DNA of 64,000 nt from an uncultured Methylococcaceae bacterium (GCA_913056195.1 CAJXMF010000002.1:40297-104296); one strand, 5' to 3'; shown: positions 9,184-18,147, counted from the stretch's first letter. The notes: generated by a model not told the origin, from the letters alone. Translations and numbers: made by a program.

Positions 9184-10950
9184 TCAGTTTCCTACCGGCT
9201 GCGCCAGTGCATCGGCCACGATTGCGTTGACATTGCTGCCGGTCAATGCGTTCAAAAAGGCTTCCAGGTCGTCCATTTCTGTTGTGGAAAGGTGCAGGGG
9301 ATGGAGCAACGGATCCAGGTTTTTATTGGCAATGCCGCCCCGATTGTAAAATTGAATAAGCTCTTTCAGCGTTGCCAATGAGCCATCGTGCATATAAGGC
9401 GCCGTCAACGCGATATTACGCAGGCTTGGCGTCCTGTATTTCCATAAGTCGGCTGGTTTCTGGGTGATTTCGTACAAGCCTAAATCATTCGGTTTCGGTT
9501 CTGCAACCTGCTCAATGATGTCACGCGCAACATCAACCAATACGCCCGGTGCCAACTGGACTTTCTGTGGTATCTTGTCGCCCATGCTTTGCCGATAACC
9601 AACGCCGGTATTATGCAGTTGATTATCGGTAAACAGTGCATATTGTTCGGTGATGCGATGGCACTGGCTGCACTGTGCTTTCGTAGTAAAAAGTCGAAAA
9701 CCACGTTTCACCTTGTCCGAAACGGCGTTTTCCTGTTTACCATAATACCAGCGATCAAAAGGCGAATCGGCGGATACCAAAACCCGTTCATAACTGGCGA
9801 TGGCCTGGGCCAGATTCATCATATCCACATCGCGCCCGAACACCGCCTGAAAGCGGCCTTGATAATCCGACAGATGACGAACCTTTTCAAGCAGGCTGCC
9901 AATGGATGGATTGCCCATCTCGTTTTGCGCCAGCAGCGGCCCCCAAACTTGTTGCTCGAGATTATATTCCCGCCCATCGTGAAACAGTCGGGTTAAATAC
10001 GCTACATTATAAATGGTCGGGCTGTTACGCCTGACGGTTCGCCCTTCTATACCGACCGCCGTCGCCATTTCATGACTGCTGAAACCTTGTTCCGGAATAT
10101 GGCACATGGCACAGGAGAAGGTATTGTTCAGCGACAGGCGACGATCAAAAAACAGTTTGCGCCCCAAGGCAATTTTATCGGCCGTGATCGGGTTGTTTGC
10201 CGGAACCGGAATGGCCGGCAAACCTAATGGCGGCTGTTGCAGATAATCCAGAAAATTGACGGCAGCGGCAGGCTGTGTTTTTGCCAGCGTTTTCTCAGCC
10301 GTATTTTCTGACAACAAGGTCTTGATATCATTGATCAATGTATCCGCATGCAGAAAATCTACGCTGTAAATATTGCGAACCTGCTTATGGGTATCGATTA
10401 AATAAACCTTGAGTAGATGCGAAAACGTGCCGGTAAACTGGCCACGTTCATCATAAACCTTTTGCACATTTTGCCGATAATGTGCCAATATCGGCGCCAG
10501 CTGTTGTTCGGATGCCGTGGTTAAAAAAAGCCAGTCCAGACCGCTGTCTTTAAACCCTTGCCCATAGCGTTTCATGGCCTCCGGGGTATCTTGTAGCGGA
10601 TTGAAGCTTAAGGTCAATAACCTTATTTTTTTTGCAATATCCGGCTGTTTCTGCAAACGTCGGCTGATTTTATGAAACACGGCCGTTGCCAGCGGACAAC
10701 CGTTAATATCACTGCATGTTGAATAGATAAAACTCAGCAAAACCACTTTGTCGCCCATTAAATCGTGCAGCTTCAAATGATGGCCCTCTGAGTCGATCAC
10801 TTCACCATCGGCCGCCTGTTCGATCACGGGGAGCTGATAACTGCCCGGCGGATCGGCTTTGAAGGCCAGTGGTTTATAACCGGGCGCCAAATCCGCCCAA
10901 ACCGGCGTCAACAGGCTACAAAAAACAAGCATCCACAACGCATCACGCAT
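9184..10950 (-). CDS. SCO1/SenC - MauG di-haem cytochrome fusion protein, methanethiol oxidase maturation candidate
   Basis: 588 aa from the ATG at 10950, which puts a signal peptide (about 1-19, ending VWA) first; an upstream ATG at 10992 would bury it. Residues about 40-215 are a SCO1/SenC thioredoxin-like copper chaperone with C79-x5-C85-P and a distal H178; the family norm is CxxxC, so the spacing is longer. Residues about 250-585 are a cytochrome-c-peroxidase/MauG domain with haem sites C280-AM-C283-H284 and C427-SQ-C430-H431, and the PYMHDGS loop. It follows mtoX directly. By analogy with MauG and SCO proteins it should mature or metallate that oxidase in the periplasm (inference). Confidence 0.85.
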   Translation of the reverse strand: MRDALWMLVFCSLLTPVWADLAPGYKPLAFKADPPGSYQLPVIEQAADGEVIDSEGHHLKLHDLMGDKVVLLSFIYSTCSDINGCPLATAVFHKISRRLQKQPDIAKKIRLLTLSFNPLQDTPEAMKRYGQGFKDSGLDWLFLTTASEQQLAPILAHYRQNVQKVYDERGQFTGTFSHLLKVYLIDTHKQVRNIYSVDFLHADTLINDIKTLLSENTAEKTLAKTQPAAAVNFLDYLQQPPLGLPAIPVPANNPITADKIALGRKLFFDRRLSLNNTFSCAMCHIPEQGFSSHEMATAVGIEGRTVRRNSPTIYNVAYLTRLFHDGREYNLEQQVWGPLLAQNEMGNPSIGSLLEKVRHLSDYQGRFQAVFGRDVDMMNLAQAIASYERVLVSADSPFDRWYYGKQENAVSDKVKRGFRLFTTKAQCSQCHRITEQYALFTDNQLHNTGVGYRQSMGDKIPQKVQLAPGVLVDVARDIIEQVAEPKPNDLGLYEITQKPADLWKYRTPSLRNIALTAPYMHDGSLATLKELIQFYNRGGIANKNLDPLLHPLHLSTTEMDDLEAFLNALTGSNVNAIVADALAQPVGN

Positions 10951-10992
10951 AATCAAATCCAGAATCAGACGTCCCTGTCCGTTTACAATCAC

Positions 10993-12357
10993 TTAGTGCT
11001 GCAACCATTGCGCCAATACAGACTGCTCGGGTTGAGCCGGCTTTTGCGCATAAAGCGAATAGGCACCAAACCGCATCTGATGCGCCCGTCCTAATTTTTG
11101 TTTAATAAAATCAATGGCAAACTGTTGTTTAAGCTGTTGACCATTCCATTGATAAAGCTTCAGATATTGCTCATTGTCTTTCCCTTTTTTATCCCAGTTG
11201 GCCAATAATGATGAGGTGTAATACAGCCGTTTTCCATCCCAGCTGGATGAAACCATATTCACTTGCGCGCCGATTTTCTGTTCAAAAACCTGCTTGGGAT
11301 GAAACGGATCGGAAATATCAAATGCACGGGTTTTACCGTCCATAAAGGTATTTACCCATAACATTCCATCATCACTTTGGATAGAAATATCCACCGGCAG
11401 AGGAATTTTGGCAGGATTACCAATATCGGCCACGGCCTTGCTTTGCCATTGTCCGTGCTTATCTTCGTAAATCAACCAGATTTTTGAGGTCAGCGCCGTG
11501 GTGGTAAAGCAGTAGTTATGATTGGGATTCCAGGCACAACGAATTTCCAGCGGTGCGCCCGGCACATCGAACACTTTTTTCGGCTGGCGCGTATGAAGAT
11601 TCCATTGCACAACGGTATTGCCAAAGCGTTTCATCGCTTCCGCATCGCCCAGCATTTTGCCAAAATCCATCATGTAATTGGACCAGCCGGTAAACGATGA
11701 GGTAAACATGGCATTTTTGCGCGGCAAGACTCTCACATCGTAGCCATAGCCATCGGCATATTGGCCGGTTTTTACCGCGCCGCGCAGATTATCGTCAGTC
11801 GGTATCCAATGTGTGGTGATATAGTCACCGGCATTACTGTATTCCACCAGTGCCGTCCGCCCGCCATGGTCTTTGTTATTGGACAGCCCGGTAATCATCA
11901 TCGTGCCGGGTAAGGCATACATGGTATGTGGGCCGACCACGCCACCACTTTTTTCGACAAAATCGGTAATGACTTTGGTTAACCTGGGATGAGCCGGATC
12001 GGTATGGACATCGAAAATAAAAATCTTGCTGGTATCGAGGCCGCCAGCCCATAGGTATTGTCGATCATCGGTAAAGCCGGAATGGTGGGCTTCATTACGG
12101 CCACCGACGGAAATTGTGTCGATGACTTTGCCAAAGTGAGGTGATTTTGGATTGACATCGACCGTCACCAGTTTATCTTGCTCATCACCTACACCTTCCA
12201 TGCCCAACGTCCAGACATAGACAAAATCTTCCTGGCCGGTAATCTTGGCCATGTAGGGCGACTGACAGGTTTCATCGGCAGACGCCGGGCCAGACAGCAG
12301 AAAACTGCCGATGACTAAAACAAAACTGCGCATCAGCGCTGATATTTTTATTCGCAT
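10993..12357 (-). CDS. mtoX: Methanethiol oxidase, SBP56 (selenium-binding protein) family
   Basis: 454 aa with an N-terminal signal peptide (about 1-27, ending PASA), so periplasmic. It carries the SBP56 hallmarks: YVWTLG near the start, GRNEAHHSGFTDDRQYLWAGGLDTSKI, VGPHTMYALPG, PGAPLEIRCAWNP and VNMVSSSWDGKRLYYTSS, in a beta-propeller. Bacterial members are copper-dependent methanethiol oxidases giving formaldehyde, sulfide and hydrogen peroxide; the first feeds C1 metabolism. In known mtoX loci SCO1/SenC and MauG-type genes are neighbours, as here in fused form. Function follows from family and context, not from any assay. Confidence 0.85.
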   Translation of the reverse strand: MRIKISALMRSFVLVIGSFLLSGPASADETCQSPYMAKITGQEDFVYVWTLGMEGVGDEQDKLVTVDVNPKSPHFGKVIDTISVGGRNEAHHSGFTDDRQYLWAGGLDTSKIFIFDVHTDPAHPRLTKVITDFVEKSGGVVGPHTMYALPGTMMITGLSNNKDHGGRTALVEYSNAGDYITTHWIPTDDNLRGAVKTGQYADGYGYDVRVLPRKNAMFTSSFTGWSNYMMDFGKMLGDAEAMKRFGNTVVQWNLHTRQPKKVFDVPGAPLEIRCAWNPNHNYCFTTTALTSKIWLIYEDKHGQWQSKAVADIGNPAKIPLPVDISIQSDDGMLWVNTFMDGKTRAFDISDPFHPKQVFEQKIGAQVNMVSSSWDGKRLYYTSSLLANWDKKGKDNEQYLKLYQWNGQQLKQQFAIDFIKQKLGRAHQMRFGAYSLYAQKPAQPEQSVLAQWLQH

Positions 12358-12445
12358 TATTCCTTCCTCTTTTATTACCGATGTTACGTAGTTTGATATT
12401 TTTCACGCCATGTTGTATCGCACCAGATTGTTTTGATTAGTAACG

Positions 12446-12520
12446 GTTTGATCGCGACTAAAGTCGCTCCTACGAAGGTATAAGGTGTATTTAGCGTGTA
12501 GGAGCGGCTTTAGCCGCGAT
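12446..12520. repeat. REP-like palindrome pair (copy A)
   Basis: Two head-to-head units: GCGACTAAAGTCGCTCCTACG and, 20-odd bases on, CGTGTAGGAGCGGCTTTAGC. Each contains its own hairpin (GCGACT-AA-AGTCGC; GCGGCT-TT-AGCCGC). The same pair recurs at 42625 and 45943, always between genes. This is the architecture of REP/BIME elements, which are spread by RAYT transposases and can stabilise mRNA ends. No RAYT gene is in the window. Confidence 0.8.
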
Positions 12521-12628
12521 GGCAGTCTTAATGTTATAAAGGGTCGTTAATCTTGTTCCCAAATTTTGTGGAAATACATGCCGTTACAGAACAAACCAAA
12601 CGATGCAAAGCAGCGCTTCTAAACCCAG

Positions 12629-12655
12629 CGTTTCCAAACAGAGAGTTTGGGAACG
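12629..12655. repeat. Small hairpin between mtoX and the DUF4242 gene
   Basis: CGTTTCCAAAC and GTTTGGGAACG pair with one mismatch over a 5-base loop. It lies downstream of the DUF4242 gene (minus strand) and upstream of mtoX, so it may end the former transcript, although no T-run follows on that strand. The rest of the 12358-12709 gap holds REP copy A and no gene I can support. Confidence 0.5.
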
Positions 12656-12709
12656 ATAAATTCTCATGTCAAACCGCGTAACATCTGTTATTTATCGTTA
12701 TTTCAACGC

Positions 12710-12982
12710 TTATTCAGCCGTCGTCGGATCAATAACCGTCTTTACTTCAGACACTTTATTGGCCGGAAAGCCACCTTGTTCGGCATGCTGCCGAATCGTT
12801 TGCTCATCGGGTGCAATATAAACGCAGTACACCTTGTCCCCGGTCACATAGCTTTGCAGCCACTGGATCTTAGGCCCCATTTTGCTCAACACATCACAGG
12901 ATTTCATCGAAATCTGTTGTAAATCTTCGGCCGTCAAATCCCCAGCCCCCGGTATTTCGCGTTCAATAATATATTTTGGCAT
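12710..12982 (-). CDS. DUF4242 family small protein
   Basis: 90 aa, soluble, with the DUF4242 pattern: MPKYIIEREIPGAG at the start, a central QWLQSYVTGDKVYCVYIAPDEQTIRQHAEQ and GFPANKVSEV. The fold is ferredoxin-like; a Streptomyces member binds nickel, but no general function is known. A ribosome site GGAGG precedes the ATG. A GACTGGTCG motif at 13007-13015 is shared with the upstream tetR gene, which suggests control by that regulator. Confidence 0.75.
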   Translation of the reverse strand: MPKYIIEREIPGAGDLTAEDLQQISMKSCDVLSKMGPKIQWLQSYVTGDKVYCVYIAPDEQTIRQHAEQGGFPANKVSEVKTVIDPTTAE

Positions 12983-13006
12983 GATGCCACCTCCACTTAG
13001 ATATTA

Positions 13007-13015
13007 GACTGGTCG
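13007..13015 (-). promoter_or_regulatory. Operator-like motif before the DUF4242 gene
   Basis: GACTGGTCG, preceded by TTA, lies 25 bases upstream of the start codon. The same nine bases occur in reverse orientation at 13741-13750 just before the tetR-type gene. GAC and GTC around a two-base centre form a short dyad, as in many TetR operators (for example the TAGAC/GTCTA type). Inference only. Confidence 0.45.
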
Positions 13016-13128
13016 TTTTTAAGCCTAAAAAACGACGCCATTCAGGCCACTGCCCTGAACCCCATAAAACAAGCCATCTGCAATGAATATCATTACAATT
13101 TCCACAGCCTTTGGCCACCTCACTCCAA

Positions 13129-13728
13129 TCAACGGATAAAATAATCCTCGAGCAAAAACCGACAACAATCGTCCAAAGGCTTTGCCGACTGCTCTATTTT
13201 CATCCGTAACAAGGCCCCTTGCCAATGGTTAGTCAGCAAATCGGCCATATATTCCGCCTCTAAATCTGTTCGAACAGTGCCTTGCCGCTGTGCTTTTTGT
13301 AAAGCTGTGCGCTGCAAGTCCCGGTAGCGGTTAACCACCCGTTTCAACGCTTTCTGGCATGCCGGACGATTATCACCAAGCTCGCCCATTAAATTGCCCA
13401 ACAAACAGCCACCTTGAAACCCGGCCTGTTCCAATTCAACAATCAAGCCCTGAAAATAATATTTCAATGCCGCCAGGGCATCTTCTTCATTTTCCTGTAA
13501 ATGCTGATTCAAGCGTTGAATAAACGGCTCGATATAATGTTCGATTGCGGCGACGGCAAAACTCTCTTTACTGTCGAAGTAATAATAAAACGAACCTTTA
13601 GGCACCTTAACGCTGTCCAGCAATTGCTTTAAGCCAGTACCATGATAGCCCTGAGCCATCAGCATCTCGACACCTTGATCAAGAAGTTTTTGCCGCTTTA
13701 TCTCTTTAGCACTGCTCATCGTCTCCAT
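13129..13728 (-). CDS. TetR/AcrR family transcriptional regulator
   Basis: 199 aa from the first ATG (13728); a second ATG at 13719 has a GGAG close by. The N-terminal helix-turn-helix reads GTGLKQLLDSVKVPKGSFYYYFDSKESF, typical TetR. The C-terminal half (QAGFQGGCLLGNLMGELGDNRPACQKAL) matches the branch that holds NemR and AcuR, whose conserved Cys reacts with electrophiles; the Cys in GGCLLGN is in the equivalent place. It probably represses itself and the following DUF4242 gene through the shared GACTGGTCG motif. The inducer is unknown. Confidence 0.85.
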   Translation of the reverse strand: METMSSAKEIKRQKLLDQGVEMLMAQGYHGTGLKQLLDSVKVPKGSFYYYFDSKESFAVAAIEHYIEPFIQRLNQHLQENEEDALAALKYYFQGLIVELEQAGFQGGCLLGNLMGELGDNRPACQKALKRVVNRYRDLQRTALQKAQRQGTVRTDLEAEYMADLLTNHWQGALLRMKIEQSAKPLDDCCRFLLEDYFIR

Positions 13729-13740
13729 GGCCAAATTATG

Positions 13741-13750
13741 CGACCAGTCG
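13741..13750. promoter_or_regulatory. Operator-like motif before the tetR-type gene
   Basis: CGACCAGTCG has arms CGAC and GTCG around CA and lies 12 bases before the start codon, so a bound repressor would block transcription. Nine bases recur before the DUF4242 gene (13007-13015), the next gene on the same strand. Confidence 0.45.
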
Positions 13751-13851
13751 TCTAAAAAAGCAAGTTTTATTCATTTTTGCAAGAAAGCCAGGGCAGTTGT
13801 TTGTTTTTACTCACAGAATCAACGCGTACTAAGATGCCATAGAGACGGCTA

Positions 13852-15288
13852 TTAACACGGCCCATGTGGTGTTGTTTGACGGTTTTCCGTTGAAATGTTA
13901 TCGGCAACTTTCACATTACTCGGTGGGTTTTGCTGTAAATGCCGAATCGAAGCCAGTGTGTCATTGAGCAGTTTATCCGCCAGATCACGACTGAAATTTT
14001 CTTTAATCACCATTCGCAATACAACGACATGTTCGGCGCTAGGCGGTAAGGAATAGGCCGGGACAATCCAACCATTTTTGCTTAGTTCATCAGATATGTG
14101 ATAGGCCGTGAACAAACTGTCATCAATTAATCTGATAACGACAGCCGGCAGATAATTGGCATCGGTAAGAACTTCAAAGAAACCGGATTCTGCCAGTTTT
14201 TGTTCAAGATACTGTGCATTGCTCATGACCGCACTGATAATTTTACGGTAGCCTGATTTACCCAAACGTAGAAACATATAATATTGGGCCAGCAAAATGG
14301 AACTGCCTTTGGAAAAATTCAGACTATAGTTGTACATCGAACCGCCCAGGTAGTTAATTTCAAAGGGCAGCTCCATCGGCAAATCGGATTTATCCTTAAA
14401 AATAACCGAACCCATACCCGCATAGACCAATCCAAATTTATGATTGGAAACATTGATGGACCTGACTTGTTCCAGTCTAAAATCCCACACAAACTGCGGC
14501 TGATAGAACGGTAAAACAAATCCGCCACTGGCCGCATCGACATGGATAGGAATATCCATCCCGGTCTTTTGTTTATGGTTTAGCAATAACTGATTGATAC
14601 CGCTAATGTCATCGACCTGCCCGGTAAAGGTGGTGCCAACGACCACGCCAACGGCAATGGTATTCTCATCCAGCAGCGGTTCAACATCGTCAGCGCCGAT
14701 AGTATATTTATCCTCCTGAAGCGGAATGACCCGCATTTCCACATCAAAATAACGGGCGAACTTTTCCCAGCAGGTATGAACATCGGCGCCAAAAATAATA
14801 TTGGGGCGGCTGATATCCAGTCCGTCCGCTTGCCTTCTTTTACGCCAACGCCATTTGTGCGCCAATAATGCCAGCATAATCGCTTCTGATGAACCAATGG
14901 TGGTCACACCAATGCAATCACAGTCTTCCGGCGCGTTAAATAACTCCGCCTCCATTTGAATGATCCGATCTTCAATCACCTTTAATTGCGGATATTCATC
15001 TTCATCCACCAGGTTTTTAGTCGCGCCCAGCTTGATAAGTTCATCGGCTTCCGGCTCCATCCAGGTGGTGACAAAAGTCGCCATATTTAATGCCGGATTG
15101 CCTTCCAGATTCATTTCATCAGCCACAATGCGATAGGCCACCCGCGGCATCAACGAATCTTCAGGTATCCTTTTTTTATCAATAGGTTGCGTATCCCAGC
15201 GTCCGCCATAGGTTGGCGTGATATAGGGACTTTCCTCGGATTGCTGTTTTCTGAACAGTGATTTTAATGTTTTTCTAATATTCATCAT
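13852..15288 (-). CDS. gadB: Glutamate decarboxylase (PLP-dependent, group II)
   Basis: 478 aa, the usual ~465 plus a C-terminal extension of about 25 residues that is polar and probably disordered. Seen: GGRWDTQPI near the start, TTIGSSEAIMLA for phosphate binding, IHVDAASGGFVLPF, and the PLP lysine K284 in SNHKFGLVYAGMG. It converts glutamate to GABA and CO2, consuming a proton. It overlaps the end of an MFS permease gene by 14 bp, so the two are cotranscribed. In enterobacteria the partner is the APC antiporter GadC; here an MFS protein takes that place. Confidence 0.88.
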   Translation of the reverse strand: MMNIRKTLKSLFRKQQSEESPYITPTYGGRWDTQPIDKKRIPEDSLMPRVAYRIVADEMNLEGNPALNMATFVTTWMEPEADELIKLGATKNLVDEDEYPQLKVIEDRIIQMEAELFNAPEDCDCIGVTTIGSSEAIMLALLAHKWRWRKRRQADGLDISRPNIIFGADVHTCWEKFARYFDVEMRVIPLQEDKYTIGADDVEPLLDENTIAVGVVVGTTFTGQVDDISGINQLLLNHKQKTGMDIPIHVDAASGGFVLPFYQPQFVWDFRLEQVRSINVSNHKFGLVYAGMGSVIFKDKSDLPMELPFEINYLGGSMYNYSLNFSKGSSILLAQYYMFLRLGKSGYRKIISAVMSNAQYLEQKLAESGFFEVLTDANYLPAVVIRLIDDSLFTAYHISDELSKNGWIVPAYSLPPSAEHVVVLRMVIKENFSRDLADKLLNDTLASIRHLQQNPPSNVKVADNISTENRQTTPHGPC

Positions 15289-16564
15289 TTTTTCCAGGTA
15301 ACGGGTAGCTTTCCTTAATCAACAGACTCATGAGCAGGGCTATCATCAGGCTGATAACGATAGATGATAAGGCATATTGAAAGTCGGTGACTGAAAAATT
15401 TAATGCCATCGTTTGAGCAGTTGTTGCTTGTCCATCTTGCAGTAGTTTTCCAATCAGAGGTTGAAACAAGGCACTGCCGCCAATCAACCAGGTATTCGTA
15501 AACCCTAACGAAGTACCTTCGGACTGCTTAGGGCCGATTTGAGCATTATTCGCATAAGCCAATACATTGCCGCAACAAAAGAAGCCCAGCAAAAAAATCA
15601 GTAGATAGGCGGCCCACAAGGGCAATCCGGGCATATAAAGCAATACAGCCATACTGATCAATCCACCGCTGGCACCCATAGCCATCGGTAATTTAAAACG
15701 ACGGATATGGTCGGCAAACCAGCCGAAAAAGAAACTGCCGGGGATGGCGCCGATAAATAACATGGAAACAATCATTGCCGCTTCTGTCTGACCCGTATGA
15801 AATTTGGATTGAATAAACAATGTGCCCCACAGTGCTCCGAAGGCAATGAAACTGGTATTGATCGTTGCGGCATAAATTCCGCTAAACCAGGCATCACGTT
15901 GACATAGCAAGTATTTTAAATCGGCGAGAACATGCGATTTAACGGCCGTATTTTGTTGTATTCCTGCTACCGGTCGATCACGCATAAACAGATAAATAAG
16001 TACCGATAAGGATAATCCCAAACCGGCAATGAGCCATAAGGTCTCGCGCCAACCCAGTTTCTCCGCCAATGCAGAAATGGGGCCTTCGCCACTGACTGCG
16101 CCGATCATACCAACGACATTGGTCAATCCAACCATCGTGGCAAAACGATTGGCCGGAAACCAGTTAGCCGCCAGCTTCAAACAGGAAACAAACGAAAAAG
16201 CAGCGCCAGCGCCGACCATCATCCGCGTTAACGCCGCCTGCGCCGGTGATGAGGCATAAGAAAACAACAAACAACTGCTACTGGCAAAAAATGCCGCCAA
16301 TACCAAAGGACGTTTGGGCCCAAAGCGGTCAACGATCAGGCCAACAGGAATCTGCAATACCGCGTAGGAATAAAAATAGCAGGATGCGATAAAACCGAGT
16401 GTTGCGGCATTGGTGTGAAAGGCCTTGATAAGCTGATGACCCAATGCCGCAGGAGCAACCTGGTTGATAAAGTCAAAATAAAAATACAGGGTACCTAATC
16501 CCCACATCAACCACGGTAAAAAAAATTTTGTAACGTATACAATTTGTTGTTGTCTATTCTGCAT
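15275..16564 (-). CDS. MFS transporter, partner of glutamate decarboxylase
   Basis: About 429 aa from the ATG at 16564, with 12 predicted membrane spans. The MFS motif after helix 2 reads GLIVDRFGPKRPLV and its second-half counterpart FGWFADHIRRFKLP. It is translationally coupled to the glutamate decarboxylase gene, so glutamate/GABA exchange or uptake is a fair guess but not shown. A longer reading starts at ATG 16609, inside the MITE copy that abuts the gene; it would add MPTEEFTLSSYSLLF. Neither start has a good ribosome site, so the insertion may have removed the original leader. Confidence 0.75.
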   Translation of the reverse strand: MQNRQQQIVYVTKFFLPWLMWGLGTLYFYFDFINQVAPAALGHQLIKAFHTNAATLGFIASCYFYSYAVLQIPVGLIVDRFGPKRPLVLAAFFASSSCLLFSYASSPAQAALTRMMVGAGAAFSFVSCLKLAANWFPANRFATMVGLTNVVGMIGAVSGEGPISALAEKLGWRETLWLIAGLGLSLSVLIYLFMRDRPVAGIQQNTAVKSHVLADLKYLLCQRDAWFSGIYAATINTSFIAFGALWGTLFIQSKFHTGQTEAAMIVSMLFIGAIPGSFFFGWFADHIRRFKLPMAMGASGGLISMAVLLYMPGLPLWAAYLLIFLLGFFCCGNVLAYANNAQIGPKQSEGTSLGFTNTWLIGGSALFQPLIGKLLQDGQATTAQTMALNFSVTDFQYALSSIVISLMIALLMSLLIKESYPLPGKNDEY

Positions 16565-16576
16565 AAATAAAAGGCT

Positions 16577-16730
16577 GTAACTACTCAGCGTAAATTCTTC
16601 TGTGGGCATAGGCTGTTGATTTATCAGGCTTCTGCAACAGGACGTTGCAGCAGAGCTTACAGGGACGTATTTACGCGTCCTTATAAATCAATAGCCTATG
16701 CCTTCAGCCCCAAACTCGCTGAGTAGTTAC
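16577..16730 (+). mobile_element. 154-bp MITE, copy 1 (IS66-like ends)
   Basis: The ends are perfect 14-bp inverted repeats, GTAACTACTCAGCG and its complement. A second internal inverted pair (CATAGGCTGTTGATTTAT against ATAAATCAATAGCCTATG, one mismatch) makes most of the element a long hairpin. It codes for no transposase. The copy at 33125-33278 is the reverse complement with 152 of 154 identical bases. GTAA ends and the 8-bp duplication at the other copy fit IS66-family elements. No 8-bp duplication flanks this copy. It lies immediately upstream of the MFS gene and 244 bp before sgaA. Confidence 0.88.
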
Positions 16731-16974
16731 ATTAAAACAAGCATATGGCTATTTAAGCCCCTTTCTTTCGATTTCTTCAGGCGCTGAAAACTGACGGCAA
16801 AACCATGATGACTTGCAGCGACTTCGGCCGATGAACTTGCCGATATCCTGTAAATATGGGACCATTAAAGGCTTTATCATTTGTAACGATGCCTGACGCT
16901 GCCCGATAATTTAATCTATTCGGCGGCTATCGCATCGACACTGATTTTAATTCTTAACTTACAGAGGCATATCA

Positions 16975-18141
16975 ATGGCTGGTCGCAATCATCTTTTTAT
17001 CCCAGGCCCAACAAACACACCCCATTCTGTACTCAGCGCCATGCACGTCCCCATGGAAGATCACCGCTCTCCGATCTTTCCAAACCTGTTAACCCCTGTT
17101 CTGGAAGATTTAAAAAAAGTCTTTCGCACCGAAACAGGCCGCGCACTGATCTTTCCTGCAACCGGCACAGCAGGCTGGGAAATCGCCCTGACCAATACCT
17201 TAAATCCTGGCGATAAAGTGTTGATTTACCGCTTTGGACAGTTCAGTCATTTGTGGATGGAAATGGCTAAACGCTTAGGTCTGGATGTTGAAGTTCACGA
17301 AATCGAATGGGGTAAAGGCATCCCGCTCGACCATCTGGAACAACGTCTGAAAGAAGATAAAAATCATGAAATTAAAGCCTTTTTAGCCACCCATAATGAA
17401 ACAGCAACCGGCGTCACCAGCGATATCGGCGGCGTTCGTCAAGCGTTGGACAACGCTAACCATCCAGCATTTTTGTTTGTCGATGGCGTCAGCTCAATCG
17501 CCAGTATCGAATTCCGTATGGACGACTGGGGCGTCGATAGCGCCATCAGCGGCTCACAAAAAGGCTTTATGCTGCCCGCCGGTCTTGCCATTGTCGCGTT
17601 CAGCCAAAAAGCCATTGACGCCACCGAAACCGCACAATGTAAACGCGGCTTCCTGGACTTGAAAGACATGCTCAATGCTAATGACACGGGCTACACACCC
17701 TACACGCCTTCAACACCGATGATTCACGGTCTCCGTAAATCCCTGGATTTGTTATTGGAAGAAGGTATAGAAAATGTTTATGCACGCCATGCTCGCTTAG
17801 CTGAAGGCACGCGCCAGGCCATCAAAGCCTGGGGACTGTCGCTATGTGCACAACCGGGCTGGGAGTCAGACACCGTTTCCGCCGTCGTCGTTCCTGAAGA
17901 TAAAGATGCCCGCGACGTCATCGCCACCGCCTTTCACAAATACAATATTTCATTAGGCGCAGGCTTGACTGAACTGGCGGGTAAGGTTTTTCGTATTGGC
18001 CATATGGGCGACATGAATGATGTTTCCATGCTGGGTTGTATTGCGGGTGTGGAAATGGCCATGCTTGATCACGGGTTTGATATAAAACCCGGCAGCGGCG
18101 TCGCTGCAGCAATTGAATATTACCGTTCAACCGCGGCCTAA
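16975..18141 (+). CDS. sgaA: Serine--glyoxylate aminotransferase
   Basis: 388 aa, class V PLP aminotransferase. Seen: HLFIPGPTNTPHSVL at the start, the substrate/phosphate loop FPATGTAGWEIAL, D170 in LFVDGVSSI, and PLP lysine K196 in SGSQKGFMLPAG. It makes glycine and hydroxypyruvate from glyoxylate and serine, the first step of the serine cycle used by methylotrophs. No other serine-cycle gene is in the window. GAGG precedes the ATG by seven bases. The 244 bp upstream to the MITE contain no gene. A strong terminator follows the stop. Confidence 0.92.
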   Translation: MAGRNHLFIPGPTNTPHSVLSAMHVPMEDHRSPIFPNLLTPVLEDLKKVFRTETGRALIFPATGTAGWEIALTNTLNPGDKVLIYRFGQFSHLWMEMAKRLGLDVEVHEIEWGKGIPLDHLEQRLKEDKNHEIKAFLATHNETATGVTSDIGGVRQALDNANHPAFLFVDGVSSIASIEFRMDDWGVDSAISGSQKGFMLPAGLAIVAFSQKAIDATETAQCKRGFLDLKDMLNANDTGYTPYTPSTPMIHGLRKSLDLLLEEGIENVYARHARLAEGTRQAIKAWGLSLCAQPGWESDTVSAVVVPEDKDARDVIATAFHKYNISLGAGLTELAGKVFRIGHMGDMNDVSMLGCIAGVEMAMLDHGFDIKPGSGVAAAIEYYRSTAA

Positions 18142-18147
18142 CAGACT

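Noticed and set aside
12446..12520. CRISPR-like repeat
   Set aside because: Only two inverted units, no regular spacers and no cas gene; it is a REP pair.
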